Below are positions 1 through 10,880 of a DNA stretch of 64,000 nt, piece by piece. Made by a program: the position numbers and the translations under genes. Origin of the DNA: Benincasa hispida (Eukaryota > Streptophyta > Magnoliopsida > Cucurbitales > Cucurbitaceae); the NCBI RefSeq assembly GCF_009727055.1, contig NC_052354.1, positions 53,118,960 to 53,182,959 on the forward strand. The letters are read 5' to 3'. Under the pieces are notes generated by a model. That model was not told the DNA's origin. It saw only the letters and a list, made by a program, of their open reading frames with translations, and did no database searches. Numbering within the stretch: the first letter of the stretch is position 1; each line of letters begins with the position of its first letter.

Positions 1-727
1 GTCAGTAGGTACCAGTCCAATCTAGGGTTAGACCACTAGACTGCGGTTAAGAACATCCTCAAGTATCTTAAAAGAATGAGGGACTACATTCTGGTATATA
101 GAGCTAACGATTTGATCCTTACGAGATATACAGATTCTGATTTTCAAACTGATAAGGATTCTAAGAAATCTATGTTAAGATCAGTGTTTACCCTGAATGG
201 GAAAGCTGTAATATGGCGTAGCATCAAGCAAGGATGCATTGCAGACTCCACTATGGAGGCTGAATATGTTGTTTCTTGTGAAGTAACAAAGAAAACAGTT
301 GGGCTCAAGAAGTTTCTAAGTGATTTGGAAGTCATTCCAATCATGGACTAGCCTATCATCTTATACTGTGACGACAGTGGGGCAGTAGCCAACTTAAAGA
401 ACTTCGCAGCCACAAACGAGGAAAACATATTGAGAAGAAGTATCACCTAATATGGGAGATTGTGCAAATAGGATATGTGATTGTGAAAATAGGAGATGTG
501 ATCGTCACAAAGATCGCTTCGGAACACAACATCACTGATCCATTTATGAAGGCTCTCTCGGCTAAAGTATTCGAGAGTCTTAGTCTACGAGACATGTACA
601 TTGTATAATTTAGGACAAGTGGGTATATGGATGCCCTAGTTTATAAATTTATTTACCATTCTCGTTGTTTTGGGTTATTGATATTATGTACTTCTCACTA
701 ACTAGAGTTTTAGTTCAAGTGGGAGTT
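1..727 (+). mobile_element. 3' end of a Ty1/copia polyprotein (RNase H), decayed
   Basis: The reading frame at 76-351 encodes the end of a copia RNase H domain. Its motif DSTMEAEYV (the conserved S-x-EAEY block) follows a tract resembling TDSDFQTDKDSKKS. After the stop at 349-351 the coding sense continues in other frames through the expected element terminus: residues like VTKIASEHNI near 500-535 and a LRDM-like end near 590. The body therefore carries a premature stop and frameshifts. The rest of the element lies left of the window. A purine-rich stretch near 718-725 precedes the LTR. It is a dead autonomous element and belongs with the LTR that follows. Confidence 0.85.
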
Positions 728-2610
728 AGTTGGGTTTCATGCCCTAAAACTCGTAGATAGTAAATGTAAATAATTTACAATCATCAATAAAGAGTTATTG
801 ATGTTATTTCAATAAGTGTGATTGATTTTATTACATGTGTTTTGTCTTAATAACCTTAAATCCAATAAACTAACATCCTAGGTTGTCTTATGAGTCTTGA
901 ACTATATGTGGAGACATACATGGATCAATGTTCAAGATATAGCCTAAGGGTCTATAGTATAAGGATAAGGTTGGGTACCTTATCCTGGTGATACTATGGA
1001 TACAATCCACTTTGTATTTGATACAGGCGCAATGATCTAATGCATTGTGTAGGCGGCATGCGAGCGGGGATATTCTTTGCAATGAGTTTGCATAAGATCG
1101 GACTGTAAAATAGTAACCATAAAATGTAACTCTGTCGACTTGTTAGGTTTCTATTTCAAAAGGATGACCTAAGCAACTTAGTCGTAATCCTGAGTGTATT
1201 ATGAACTTATGTTCACGAGGGATTGTCCTTTGATTTGTATGGGTAAGAGCAATCAGTTCACTAACTCAATATGCCTACCATTTTGAAGACAAGATCAAGT
1301 GGGGGGCTGGGAACATAATAATACAAGATTGATTTCACTTCTTCCTAACTTTAGGATAAGTAGATGAGTTCCCTAAGGTGGTGTCTCCAAGACTTGAACA
1401 AAGGGTTCTACCCTCTCATTGGCTCGAAAGAGGTTTCTGTTTAATGGTTGAACCATAAACAACTTGTTCATCAGAGGAGTACCGATACTTAAGGATACAG
1501 AGGTAACCATGGGTAAAATGATAATTTGACTCAACTGATGTTACGAACACTCATGAAGGACTAACTTGATGTTATTGGTCTAAATCTGTGGATACGAAAA
1601 TATATCTGCAGAAAGAAGAGTGCAATTGTGGGTTTTTAGTGGAGTGTACCCACAGTTAACGAATATTGATTAAAGTGGTTAATGAGTTTAGCCAATTAAT
1701 CTCATATTGTTGGAGTTTCTAATCTTTATGTCCATGAGGTCCCTTCCTAGCTTGTAAAGGGAATTGAGGTAATTATGTCTTGAATTGAGTTTGAAATGTT
1801 TAAATTCACTTAAGAAAATAATATAATGATACATTATAATAAACTTTATGATATAAATTTAATTTTCGATATGATTAAAATTAATTTATGGGAAAATTAA
1901 ATATTTGAAGGAGTTCAAATATCAATTTAATATGAATTGGATTCATATTAAAACTATAGATTAAAATTAATGTGTATTAGATGCACATTAAAACTATAGG
2001 TTATGAGAGAAATACAATTGAATATGATTTAAATGTAGGTTAAATTAAATATTTGATATTTAATTTGGTAATTAACTAATTCGATAATTAATTAATTAAT
2101 ATTTCATTTAATTTAACTTGATTTGATTTAATTAAATTAATTGAATTAAAACCATTGGTTATGTGAGAGATGTTTCATTTAAATATGATTTAAATGAAAT
2201 CATTAATTAAATAAGATTTAACTAATTATTAATTCAATTAATTAAATTAGTTTATTTGATTTTTAATTAAATCAAATAACTCCTACGTAGGGGAATTATC
2301 TGAATCCCACGTTTCTTTCATCTCTCTCCTTTGACTAAAGACCTATAAAAGTAATGCAAGATTTTTTACAAGATACAAAAACCTTTTGTGGAAACATTCA
2401 TATCTAAAAAATATTCACCCTTTCTTTCCATCATTGATTTGGTTCTCACAAACCAACACCTCAATTTTCAAAGGATAGGAAGGTTACCTATTTAGTGGTG
2501 TTATTGATTTCTTTTCGCTGTAGGATTTATTTTTAAAACATGCTTAACCTAGATTTATTTTATAGTAGCCTGAGTTTATTTTTGGTGTCTGAGATATTCT
2601 AATTTTTCCA
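728..2610 (+). mobile_element. 3' LTR of the copia element (LTR family A, copy 1)
   Basis: The start aligns with the TGTTGGG start of the other family copies, mutated here to AGTTGGG. Conserved blocks shared with the LTRs at 7030, 58319 and 60826 include an alternating GGAGACATACATGG block near 908, a GATACTATGGATACAA block near 990 and a GCATGCGAGCGGGG block near 1055. A very AT-rich stretch (1800-2280) made of AATTAATTAA-like runs precedes a TATA box. The right end is placed at TTTCCA by comparison with copy 4, but it could lie up to about 45 bp further right. It sits inside the 5' LTR of the neighbouring gypsy element. Confidence 0.75.
2344..2351 (+). promoter_or_regulatory. TATA box of the copia LTR
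   Basis: TATAAAAG lies in the 3' third of the LTR, after the AT-rich U3 region and before a C/T-rich leader (AACCTTTTGTGG, then TTCACCCTTTCTTTCC). This is the expected position for retroelement transcription initiation. Activity is inferred from position and sequence only. Confidence 0.45.
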
Positions 2611-2721
2611 GTGTACTGGGTATTTCACATTTTCTAAATTAATTTCGAGAAATGATCCTGTTATTTACTGTCTTCACATTGCTTCTTAGGTTAAGAGGAT
2701 AATCTTGGAGGGGGTATGACA
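2611..2721 (+). mobile_element. Remnant 3' end of the gypsy 5' LTR
   Basis: About 63 bases ending at 2721 match the last bases of the LTR ending at 12294. Both read CTGTCTTCACAT, then TTAAGAGGATAATC, then end in a G-rich run and TGACA. The stretch 2611-2658 does not align clearly, so the copia/gypsy junction is approximate. The rest of this 5' LTR was displaced by the copia insertion on its left. Confidence 0.7.
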
Positions 2722-2723
2722 AG

Positions 2724-2737
2724 TTAATATCAAAGCA
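2724..2737 (+). other. Degenerate primer binding site of the gypsy element
   Basis: Directly after the LTR end comes TTAATATCAAAGCA, a decayed version of the tRNA-iMet-type plant PBS (TGGTATCAGAGC). Its position two bases after the LTR terminus supports the call. Confidence 0.6.
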
Positions 2738-2816
2738 AAGGATTTCTAGGGAGTTTAGGGTCATGCATATTAGCTAGAGCATGTATATTAAAGTTATGAT
2801 ATATATTATAGGAAAA

Positions 2817-4060
2817 ATGCCCAAGAAAAGTGGCAGCTGCGTAAGCAACCGGCAGGCAGAACTCAGAACATTACCAATGAACCTGTAGCGGGGAGTGTAG
2901 AGTCTAAAGGGGAATTTAGTCACCCTCAGGTTGAACCTAATATGGAAGAGCAAATTTTCACTATGATGACTCGAATGTTAGCTATTAGTGTAGGTTTAGT
3001 GCAAGTAGAACCAAAAATAAGTTTGGCATAGAGAGACTAAAGGCACCAGATGCCACCGCATTCAATGGTACAATAGATCTCACGGATGCAGAGGTCTAAC
3101 TGAATCTTATAGAGAAAATTTTCAAGGTTGTGTGATGGCCTGAGGATCGAAAGGTAGAGTTAGTTGCATTTTTGCTCCATAAAGGGGTAGAAGATTGGTG
3201 GAGAATTATGGAATCCAAAAGAAATAATGCAAGTATTATTAATTGGGAATACTTTAGGAAAATGTTCCAGGATAAATATTAACTTAAATCTTTATGTAAT
3301 GCAAAGCGGAACAAGTTTCTAAGACTTGTTCAAGATTTGATGACTGTTGCTGAATATGAGAAGAAGTATACTGAGTCATCAAATTATGCTCTTCCGATAG
3401 TTGCAGATGAATCTGATTGATGTAAGAGGTTGGATGAGGGATTGCGGAAGGAGATTCTTACTCTTGTAATTGCTACTATTGATTGGATAGAATTCTCTGA
3501 GTTAGTGCAGACTGCTATAAAGTAAAGAAGAGTTTGGTAGAGGAAAAGTAGGAAAGAGAAACGTTTAGGAGTGGATGAGCTACTCAGCCATTAAGTGGAC
3601 TCCGTGATCGTTTAAATAGGAGGTTTGTGGCAGAAGTGTCTGGTAAGGGAAGTTTTAAGCCCTGCATCAGTGGTCAGTCTACTTCCAGGGGCAACTCAGC
3701 AGGAGGGATACAAAGACAAGGACCGAGAAGGTCTAGTTTTCCAGCAAAGTCTGTTGAGGTTTCCCTTTGAAGGCAATCTTGGAGAGTCCATAGCTAGTTC
3801 AGCAAGGAAACTATTGTGTGCTACTTGTGGAAAACATCATTGGGGATAGTGTTATAGTGGAACTAATGTCTCCTGCGACTATGGGCGAATAGGTCATTCC
3901 AAAAGAGATTGTTTTCATCTGATGTAGAAGGACAAAGCTAAATAGAAGACAACTTCTCAAACTATGAATCAACCTAAGACAATTGCAATTGGAGGAAAGG
4001 GCACTAGTGGTGCTAAGTAGAAGGGACCTGTAGGACGACTTCGTTAGTAGGAAAAGGTGA
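2817..4060 (+). pseudogene. gypsy gag remnant with zinc knuckle
   Basis: Gag would form the particle that packages element RNA. Recognisable blocks in broken frames are the start MPKKSG (2817), a retrotransposon gag core (FLLHKGVEDWWR near 3165-3205; EYFRKMFQDKY near 3247-3282; VAEYEKKYTESSNYA near 3350-3390) and a zinc-knuckle stretch (CATCGKHHWG near 3819-3848, then CDYGRIGHSKRDC near 3876-3914). Stops follow DKY at 3281 and KHHWG at 3849. Several further frameshifts make it non-functional. Confidence 0.75.
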
Positions 4061-4086
4061 ATACCATGACTCAGCAGGAAGTAGAA

Positions 4087-5280
4087 GATGCTCTAGAAGT
4101 TATCACCGATACTTTACTGATTTGTAACAAGCCTGCACATATGTTATTAGATCCAAGGGATACTCATTCTTTTATTTTTTTAGTATGTTTGAGGTGAGCA
4201 TTGATAGAAGTTTATAGCCTATGGCTAAAAAATTATTTATCTTCCTCCTGTTGATGATATTCTGATAGTTAATAATCTTTACAGAAATTGTGTAGATGAG
4301 GTTGATGGTATAACTATGATAGTTGATTTAACTCCCCTAAAGCTTCAAGAGTTTGATGTTATTTTGGGAATGGATTTCTTATCTATGCATCCATGGATTG
4401 TTATGAGAGGGAGATTGTGTTTAGAAAACAAGAAGAATTTGAGATTGTGTTTAAAGAAGACGGGAAAATTCTTCCTACCTGTTTAATATATGCTGTAAGA
4501 GCTACGAAGCTATTGAGTAAAGGTTTTATAGCATATCTTGCACATATAACTAATTTACAAGTAGGGAAGCCGAAGCTTGAAGACATATCAATGGTGCAAG
4601 TATACTTGAATGTCTTTTGAGAGGAGTTGTCATGAGTAACACCTAATAGAGAGGTAAAGTTCACTATTGATTTGATTATAGGAACAATACATATTTCTCA
4701 AGCTCTTTACAGAGTGGCATCAGACGAGCTAAGAGAGTTAAAAACTCAGTTTGCAGGAGTTATTTGATAAGCGGTATCTATGACCTAGTGTATCTCTTTG
4801 GGGAGTTCCAGTATTATTTGTGAAAAAGAAGGATGGTACACTCAGATTATGCATAGATTATCGGCAACTGAACAAGATAACAATACGTAACAAGTATTCT
4901 TTACCTCATATAGATGATTTATTGATCAATTTGAAGGTGTTTGGATGTTTTTGAAGATTGATTTACGATCAGGATATCATCAACTAAAGATCAAGGAGTC
5001 GGATGTATCCAAGATGACCTTCAGGACCATGTATGGATATTATGTATTTCTAGTGGTGTCGTTTGGATTAACAAATGAATCAATGGTATTCATGGATCTT
5101 ATGAACCTTGTGCTTTCATCCGTAACTAGATCAATGATTGAGTTCATAGATGACATACTAGTATACTTTAGAAGTAAGGAAGAGCATGCAAAACACCTCA
5201 AAATAGTGTTACATACGTTACGTGACAGGAAGTTATATGCCAAGTTTAGTAAATGTGGCTTCTAGCTTGATTAGGTTGTG
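4087..5280 (+). pseudogene. gypsy protease and reverse transcriptase remnant
   Basis: The protease core is degenerate: LLDPRDTHSF at about 4144-4173 replaces the usual LIDPGSTHSF, so the residues after the catalytic aspartate are altered. The reverse transcriptase follows. [20 protein letters not shown] and [15 protein letters not shown] lie at about 4807-4917, and the block [15 protein letters not shown] opens the frame at 4945-5265. The catalytic box survives as FIDDILVY (about 5141-5164). A break between 4917 and 4945 and stops further upstream interrupt the domain. Confidence 0.85.
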
Positions 5281-5960
5281 TTTTTTAGGGTCATTTAGTG
5301 TCAATAGTTGGTATTAGTGTGGATCCCTGAGAAATGGAAGCTATAGTTAAGTGGGAATGACCCACTAAGGTAACAAAAGTTTGTAGTTTTTTGGCCTTAG
5401 CAGCTTATCACCGATAATTTGTGGAAGACTTCTTAAAGATAGCACTTCCTTTGACAAGTTTAACAAAGAAGAATGCTAAGTTTGAATGGTCTGAGAGATA
5501 CAAGCAGAGTTTTTAGGAGTTGAAAACGAGGCTCGGGAAAACACCTATACTAAATCTTCCAGTTCCAGGAAAAGAGTTTGGAATTATTATGATGCTTCAT
5601 GATAGGATCTAGGTCGTGTTCTAATGCAGGAAGGAAAATCGGTTGCATATGCTTCGAGACAGTTGAAGAAGCATGAATGCAACTATCCAACACATGATTT
5701 GGAGCCACCAACAATGGTCTTAGCCCTAAAAATCTGGAGACATTATTTGTTTGGTGAGAAGTGTCACATCTACATTGACCATAAGAGTTTAAAGTATATT
5801 TTTTAGTAAAAAGAACTGAACTTAAGACAAAGAAGATGGTTAGAATTGATCAAGGATTATGATTGTATGACAAAATATCATTCAGGAAAGACTAATGTTG
5901 TAGCTAACGCATTGATCAGGAAGTCTAGGCATCCTAAGGCTTCACTTAATATCGGTAAGG
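5281..5960 (+). pseudogene. gypsy RNase H remnant
   Basis: The open piece at 5624-5806 reads [20 protein letters not shown] and continues through WRHYLFG to [13 protein letters not shown], the standard chromovirus RNase H end. The connection domain before it (5310-5530) is recognisable but carries several stops. After 5806 an in-frame TAG interrupts the LNLRQRRWLELIKDYDC-like block. Confidence 0.8.
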
Positions 5961-6149
5961 AGTCGCTATAGAGGGAACTGAGAAGTTTTAATGTTGTTTT
6001 AATAATAAGAGGCTTAGAAGATCTTCTTGCTCATTTCCAGGTGAGGTCTACTCTATTGGTTAATATTATTAAAGGCCAACTAAAAGATCAAGTTCTTAGG
6101 AAGCTAGTAGAAGATGTGAGTTTGAACTAGAGAGCGGATTATGTGTGTG

Positions 6150-7024
6150 AGACAAGATGGAGCCCTGATGAAGGAAAATAGGTTATATGTTCCTAACAAT
6201 TTGACTTTGAAGAATGCAATCCTGGAAGAAGCTCATAGTTCAGGTTATGCTATGCACCTAGGAAACATATAGATGTATAGGACTTAAGATGTCTTACTAG
6301 TGGTCAGGGATGAAATGCGATATAGCAGAATATGTAGAAAAATGTTTGATTTGCCAACAGGTTAAACCTAAATGTTAGAGACAAACGGAACTCCTGAATC
6401 CATTCCCTGTTCTTGAGTGGAAGTGGAAGCATGTGATGATGGACTTCTTATTTGGACTGCTCCAAAATCCTAGTGGATTTAATGATATATGGGTGATTTT
6501 AGACATACTCACTAAAGCAACTCGATTCTTTCCAGTCAATGTAACATTTACTCTGGACAAATTAGCCAAGTTATATATGGACAGAATTGTAAGTCAATGT
6601 GGAGCTCTATTGTCGATAGTATCAGACAAAGACTTGAGGTTTACTTTTAGGTTCTGGCCTAGTTTGCATGAAGCATTTAGAACTAAGCTACATTTCAGTA
6701 CAGCTTTTCATCCTCAAACAGATGGTCAATCAGAAATTACTACACAAACATTGGAAGACATGTTACGAGCATGTGTGTTACTGTTTAAAGGAAGTTAGGA
6801 TGCATACTTGCCTATGATAGAGTTTGCCTACAATAACGGTTACCATTCCAATATTGGGATGACACCTTATAAGGCATTGTACGAGAGATGGTGTAAAACT
6901 CCTGTGTGCTGGAATAAAGTAAGAGAAAGGAAGTTAGTGGAACAAGAGTTAGTCCAAGCTTCTTTAGAGAGTGTCAAGTTGATCAGGGAAAATCTAAAGA
7001 TAGTTTGAGACTAATAGAAAAGTT
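6150..7024 (+). pseudogene. gypsy integrase remnant, part 1 (zinc finger and core)
   Basis: The HHCC finger ends with CLICQQVKP (about 6342-6370). The DDE core follows. The usual first block (MDFV.GLP) survives as MMDFLFGLLQNPSGF at 6436-6480. IVSDKDLRFTFRFW (about 6616-6657) holds the second Asp region, and FSTAFHPQTDGQSE (about 6694-6735) holds the catalytic Glu region. A TAG stop at 6796-6798 splits it from MIEFAYNNGYHSNIGMTPYKA (6811-6873). The domain is cut at 7024-7030 by the inserted LTR and resumes after 9104. Confidence 0.85.
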
Positions 7025-7029
7025 ATGCA

Positions 7030-9099
7030 TGTTGGGATTGGTGTCCTAATTCTCCCGGAGTCTCGTAGTTTATAATATATACACATTGTTATGAATAAAA
7101 TAAGAGATTTTATCTGGCATTTACTCATATCCAATAAACAAAGCTCCATAGTTATTTTATGTAAACTAAAGCATGTATATGAGATATACAAGTGGATTAT
7201 GCCTTAAGTGATAACCTAAATAGGTTTGCAGTATAAGGATTAAGGAGGGATACTTGATCATTGTGACACTACGGATACAACCCGCTTTGTAGAGGATTGC
7301 AAGTATTGTGAACTACTACAGATGGTAGATCTTGACCATTCATGTGGAGACATGCGAGTGGGGGTGTCCTATACAAAGAGTTTGTATAAGACGAGACCAC
7401 AAGATGACTAGTCTCATTATATAACACTGTTGATACTAGAGACTTACATCTCACCTAAATGACCATAGGTGACATGACCTCAATCCTAAGTGTTTTGGGA
7501 ACTCCTGCCTTTGAGGGTGGTCCTTTGATTAGTATGGGTGAGAGTAACCAGATTGCCAACTCAACATGCCTACCTTTTTGGGGACTTATCTGATTTGGGA
7601 GCTAGGAACTCAGTTACACAAGATGGAATTCACTCATTTCCTGAAGCAGGGGTAAGTAGATAGATTGCTCCCTTAAGGGATGATTCCGAGTCTTGAACAT
7701 AGTGGCCATAACTTGTCTTTGGAAGAGAGGACTCGATCATAGTAGGACTATGACTTATGTTCATTAGAGGGATCAGTAGTACTTAAAGAGTTAGATGTAA
7801 CTACAGGGGCATAACGATTATTGACCCAGCTATACTTACGAGCGATTTGTGAAGGGTTATCACACTGTTGATTGGTTGATATGAACACATAATATATCTG
7901 TAATAAGGAGAGTTCAGTTGTCAGTTTTTAGTGGAGTGCCTGGCAGTTAACAGATGGTGGATCCCGTGATTAAAGAGTTTAATCAGTTATTCAAGTACCA
8001 TTAGAGCTTCAAACTACATGTTCATAAGGTCCCCTTAGTAGCTCAATGGATTCAAGTTGAGAATCAGTTGTTGGTATTGATTTGAAATGTTCAAATTGAC
8101 AAGAGGTAATTCAATTATATATGATATGATCGGTGTGATGTATGAGATACGTCAGGAGGAGGATTAATATAAATGAAATTTACATTCAGTAACATGAAAT
8201 AGAAAAAGAGCTATGGTTTATATGTTTCATGAGATGAAATATTAAAACTATAGGTTATAAATATACTATGGTAAGTTGGTTATCATATATATTTATAATA
8301 ATATTAATTATTGGATAATGATCTCTTTTTCTCTAATAACCAATTGAGGGGAGGTTATTTGTAGTTTCATGGTAACCGTGAGATAAAAGAAAAAATATTT
8401 TCCTAAATTTAGTAGTTGTGAGAATTACCATCTCAGAAAAAGAATCACTCACGAGTAGCTGTCAAGTGAATAGAATTCACTAAACGATAGCTGAAAGGAG
8501 ACTATACGATCATGAAGTGACACTACACAATAGTTCATTTAGCTGACCGATAGCTAAATGATCGTGGAACTTCTTTTAAATGATTGGACATCGTCTATAC
8601 GATAGACCTTGTCATCTCCCACTTGCTCAATCGTTTACATGATTGTTCCTCCAGTCTCTTCCTTTAACCAAGTCCACATAGAGCCCACACTTCTGGATTC
8701 TCACACCGAGAATACTAAGGTAGCCATTATGGTGGTGTCGTACTTAACTCGACATAGTTCGAGGTTTTTGGAGGCCGTTCGTTGTGTTCGTGATCTATAA
8801 GCTTGCTGTGTTTGTGGTTGCCAATTGATCGTGCTGTATTATAGTTGAAGTATTCGAGCGTTTGTGATTATTGTTCTTGCTGTTGTACGAGCATTCGTGA
8901 TCAAGGGAGATTGAAAATGAGTCTTTAAAGGTATGTAGAATTCTATCCCTTGATCTTATGTAAAGCATGTTGTAATTTCGTATGTTGCATGACCTGTTAC
9001 TTTCCGTTTGTTGATTGTAATTATGTATGTTCAAATACGAATGAAATTTGGAACGATCATTCCATTGCTCATGGAAATCCTCATGTCCGATTTCTTTCA
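7030..9099 (+). mobile_element. Solo copia-type LTR (family A, copy 2) inserted in the gypsy integrase
   Basis: It starts TGTTGGGATTGG and ends TTTCTTTCA, so it has TG...CA termini. It is flanked by a perfect 5-bp target site duplication ATGCA (7025-7029 and 9100-9104). Removing it restores the expected integrase-chromodomain coding neighbourhood, with the residues before 7024 and after 9105 contiguous in the family. No internal copia coding sequence is present, so it is a solo LTR, presumably left by LTR-LTR recombination. Conserved blocks match copies 1, 3 and 4; it is closest to copy 3 (TGCCTTAAGTGATAACC, ACCCGCTTTGTAGA). Confidence 0.93.
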
Positions 9100-9570
9100 A
9101 TGCAGAAAAGTGATGAAGAGAATTGGAGTTTGAGGTTGGAGACCAAGTCTTTCTCAAGCTATCCCTATGGAAGGGTGTGCTACGTTTCGATAGAAAAGGG
9201 AAGTTGAGTCTAAGATTGGACCCTAAGAGATTCTTGAACGAGTCAGACCGTTAGCTTATAGGTTGGCTTTACCGATGGAGTTATCCAGAATACATGACGT
9301 ACTTCATGTGTCGATGTTGAGGAAGTATGTTCCAGACCCATCTCATATTCTTGAAGCAAAGCTAGTATAGTTAAAAGAGGATATGTTGTATGAAGAAAAA
9401 CCAATATAGATTTTAGACAGAAAGGAGTAGATGCTATAGAACAAGACCATTTTGTTAGTGAAGGTGTTGTGGAAGAGGCCACTTAGAAGACTGGAGACTG
9501 GAGCAGATACCCACATCTTTTCTCTCAAGGATGTTCGACTAAATTTTGAGGATGAAATTCTTTTAAGGGG
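9100..9570 (+). pseudogene. gypsy integrase C-terminus and chromodomain-like tail
   Basis: Coding sense resumes after the inserted LTR. Blocks resembling LRLETKSFSS (9130-9160), then EILERVRPLAYRLALP (about 9230-9275), then IHDVLHVSMLRKYVPDPSH (about 9285-9345) are standard for chromovirus integrase ends. A chromodomain-like remainder runs to a YPHLF-type end near 9510-9525. Stops near 9195-9205, 9370 and 9410 and frameshifts disable it. Confidence 0.8.
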
Positions 9571-10193
9571 AAGGCAATTTGTAAGCCTTACTCCTTCTTT
9601 CTCTAAATTTCTTTAGGGTGAAGAAAATTTTGATGTATGTAAGCCTTATGATCCTTATTGGGTTTAACATTAGTTTTGTTTATGCTTGAGGTGAGAAAAT
9701 GGAAGAAGAAAAATGTCATAAGTGTTAAGCTTGAAAAGACCTAAGTAAAACTATGTGGAGGTTGCTTTAAGAGTTAAGTGTTCTTAAATACTTAAGAAAA
9801 TTTAAGGATGATTGAGGAAAAGGAGGTTAAGTGTGGAGCTTGGAAGAGTAAAGAAGTGAGTGAAGTATTAAGGAAAGTGTGGCATAAGTGTGGGAACTAA
9901 GCGTTGCCCATAAGAACTTATGGTGGAAGTGATTAAGTCTGCAAGGTGTAGGTGAGTCAGGACATGAGAGGAGACGTTAGGAAGTCTTGCATTGTAGTTG
10001 AAGCATGAGGTGATGAGGTATGGTTGAAGCATGAGGCGATGGAAAAGAATATGTGGCCGAGAGAGGTGAAAAGCATCTCCATTTAATTTTATTTGTTAAA
10101 GCATTAGGAAAATAATTCTTTAATTTGTGCTTGAGACAACAATTAGTGGCATGAGCTGTCAAATTATTAAGCAAAAGGGACATGCAGTCGGTT

Positions 10194-10204
10194 CTATATA
10201 TAGG
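10194..10204 (+). promoter_or_regulatory. TATA box of the gypsy LTR
   Basis: CTATATATAGG sits about 615 bp into the LTR, followed by a purine-rich leader (GAGGTAGGAAGAGAAG). It is the strongest TATA match in this LTR and a likely U3/R boundary. The call rests on sequence only. Confidence 0.5.
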
Positions 10205-10589
10205 AGGTAGGAAGAGAAGCTAGTTTTGCCCATTTTACTCGTGCAAAGGGATAATTTTTGCAGTCAAATTAAAGTTATCTGTGAAAAAGTAGACTAAGGG
10301 CTGCCATGGTAAAATTCGAATAGAAAGTAGTTGAAAATTGAAGAAACTTAAGACTGGTCTATGTTTTAGAGCCATCGGATGAAGCTGGACTTTTTTGTGA
10401 ATTTTGAGCTACTTGGGAGGAATTAGAAGTTCAAATTTGGAGGTAAGTTAGCTAAGAGGGTGTTTAAGATGTTTATGAAAAGAAAAATTTGAATTAATTT
10501 GGCTGAAAATAGTGTTTTGTCTGCTAAAAGTGCAATATGAAAATTACGTGTTTAAAGGGAGGTTGCTGCTGAAGGTTGAAGAAGCCAAG

Positions 10590-10880
10590 TGGGGGAGTTG
10601 ACTTGTCAGTGAATGTCAGTGGGGTTTCTCTCCCGTGCACCAGCCATGCACAACACGGCCACTATGCATGCAACAACGTTTGTCTGTGCAACAATGGTCG
10701 TGCTCATTTGCCCATGCTCGATGCTCGATCACACACTCACTCGACACCTAGTTGCACACATGCTGCCGCCCATGCCATCCATTCGGGCACCCCCGTACGT
10801 ACATCTAAGCATATGTGTGCGTGTCCCAGTGTCCACATCTGCCGTGGCCATGCACCTAGCTGCTATAGGCACGACGTTGG
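10590..10880 (+). other. GC-rich, CA/GCATGC-rich island inside the gypsy LTR
   Basis: A roughly 290-bp stretch rich in C, G, CATGC and CACAC motifs lies inside an otherwise AT-rich LTR. It is open in two overlapping frames (10576-10917, 113 codons, rich in His, Cys and Ala; and 10613-10885, 90 codons). Neither translation resembles a known protein. The composition may mark a captured or recombined segment of the LTR, or simply a GC-rich U5 region. Confidence 0.45.

Larger units (their letters stand above)
2722..9579 (+). mobile_element. Ty3/gypsy chromovirus internal region (Tekay/Del-like), inactive
   Basis: The domain order gag, protease, reverse transcriptase, RNase H, integrase and a chromodomain-like tail is that of Ty3/gypsy chromoviruses. 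Many in-frame stops and frameshifts break every domain, so no functional polyprotein remains. The integrase C-terminal region is split by a 2,070-bp solo LTR (7030-9099). Coding sense resumes at 9105 and runs to a purine-rich polypurine tract (AAGGGGAAGG, 9565-9574) just before the 3' LTR. Tekay/Del is inferred from the integrase and chromodomain wording (LHVSMLRKYVPDPSH, then YPHLF). A phylogeny was not possible. Confidence 0.88.

Noticed and set aside
8795..9528. Minus-strand frames of 61-120 codons
   Set aside because: They span the solo LTR end and the gypsy integrase tail in antisense; no homology.
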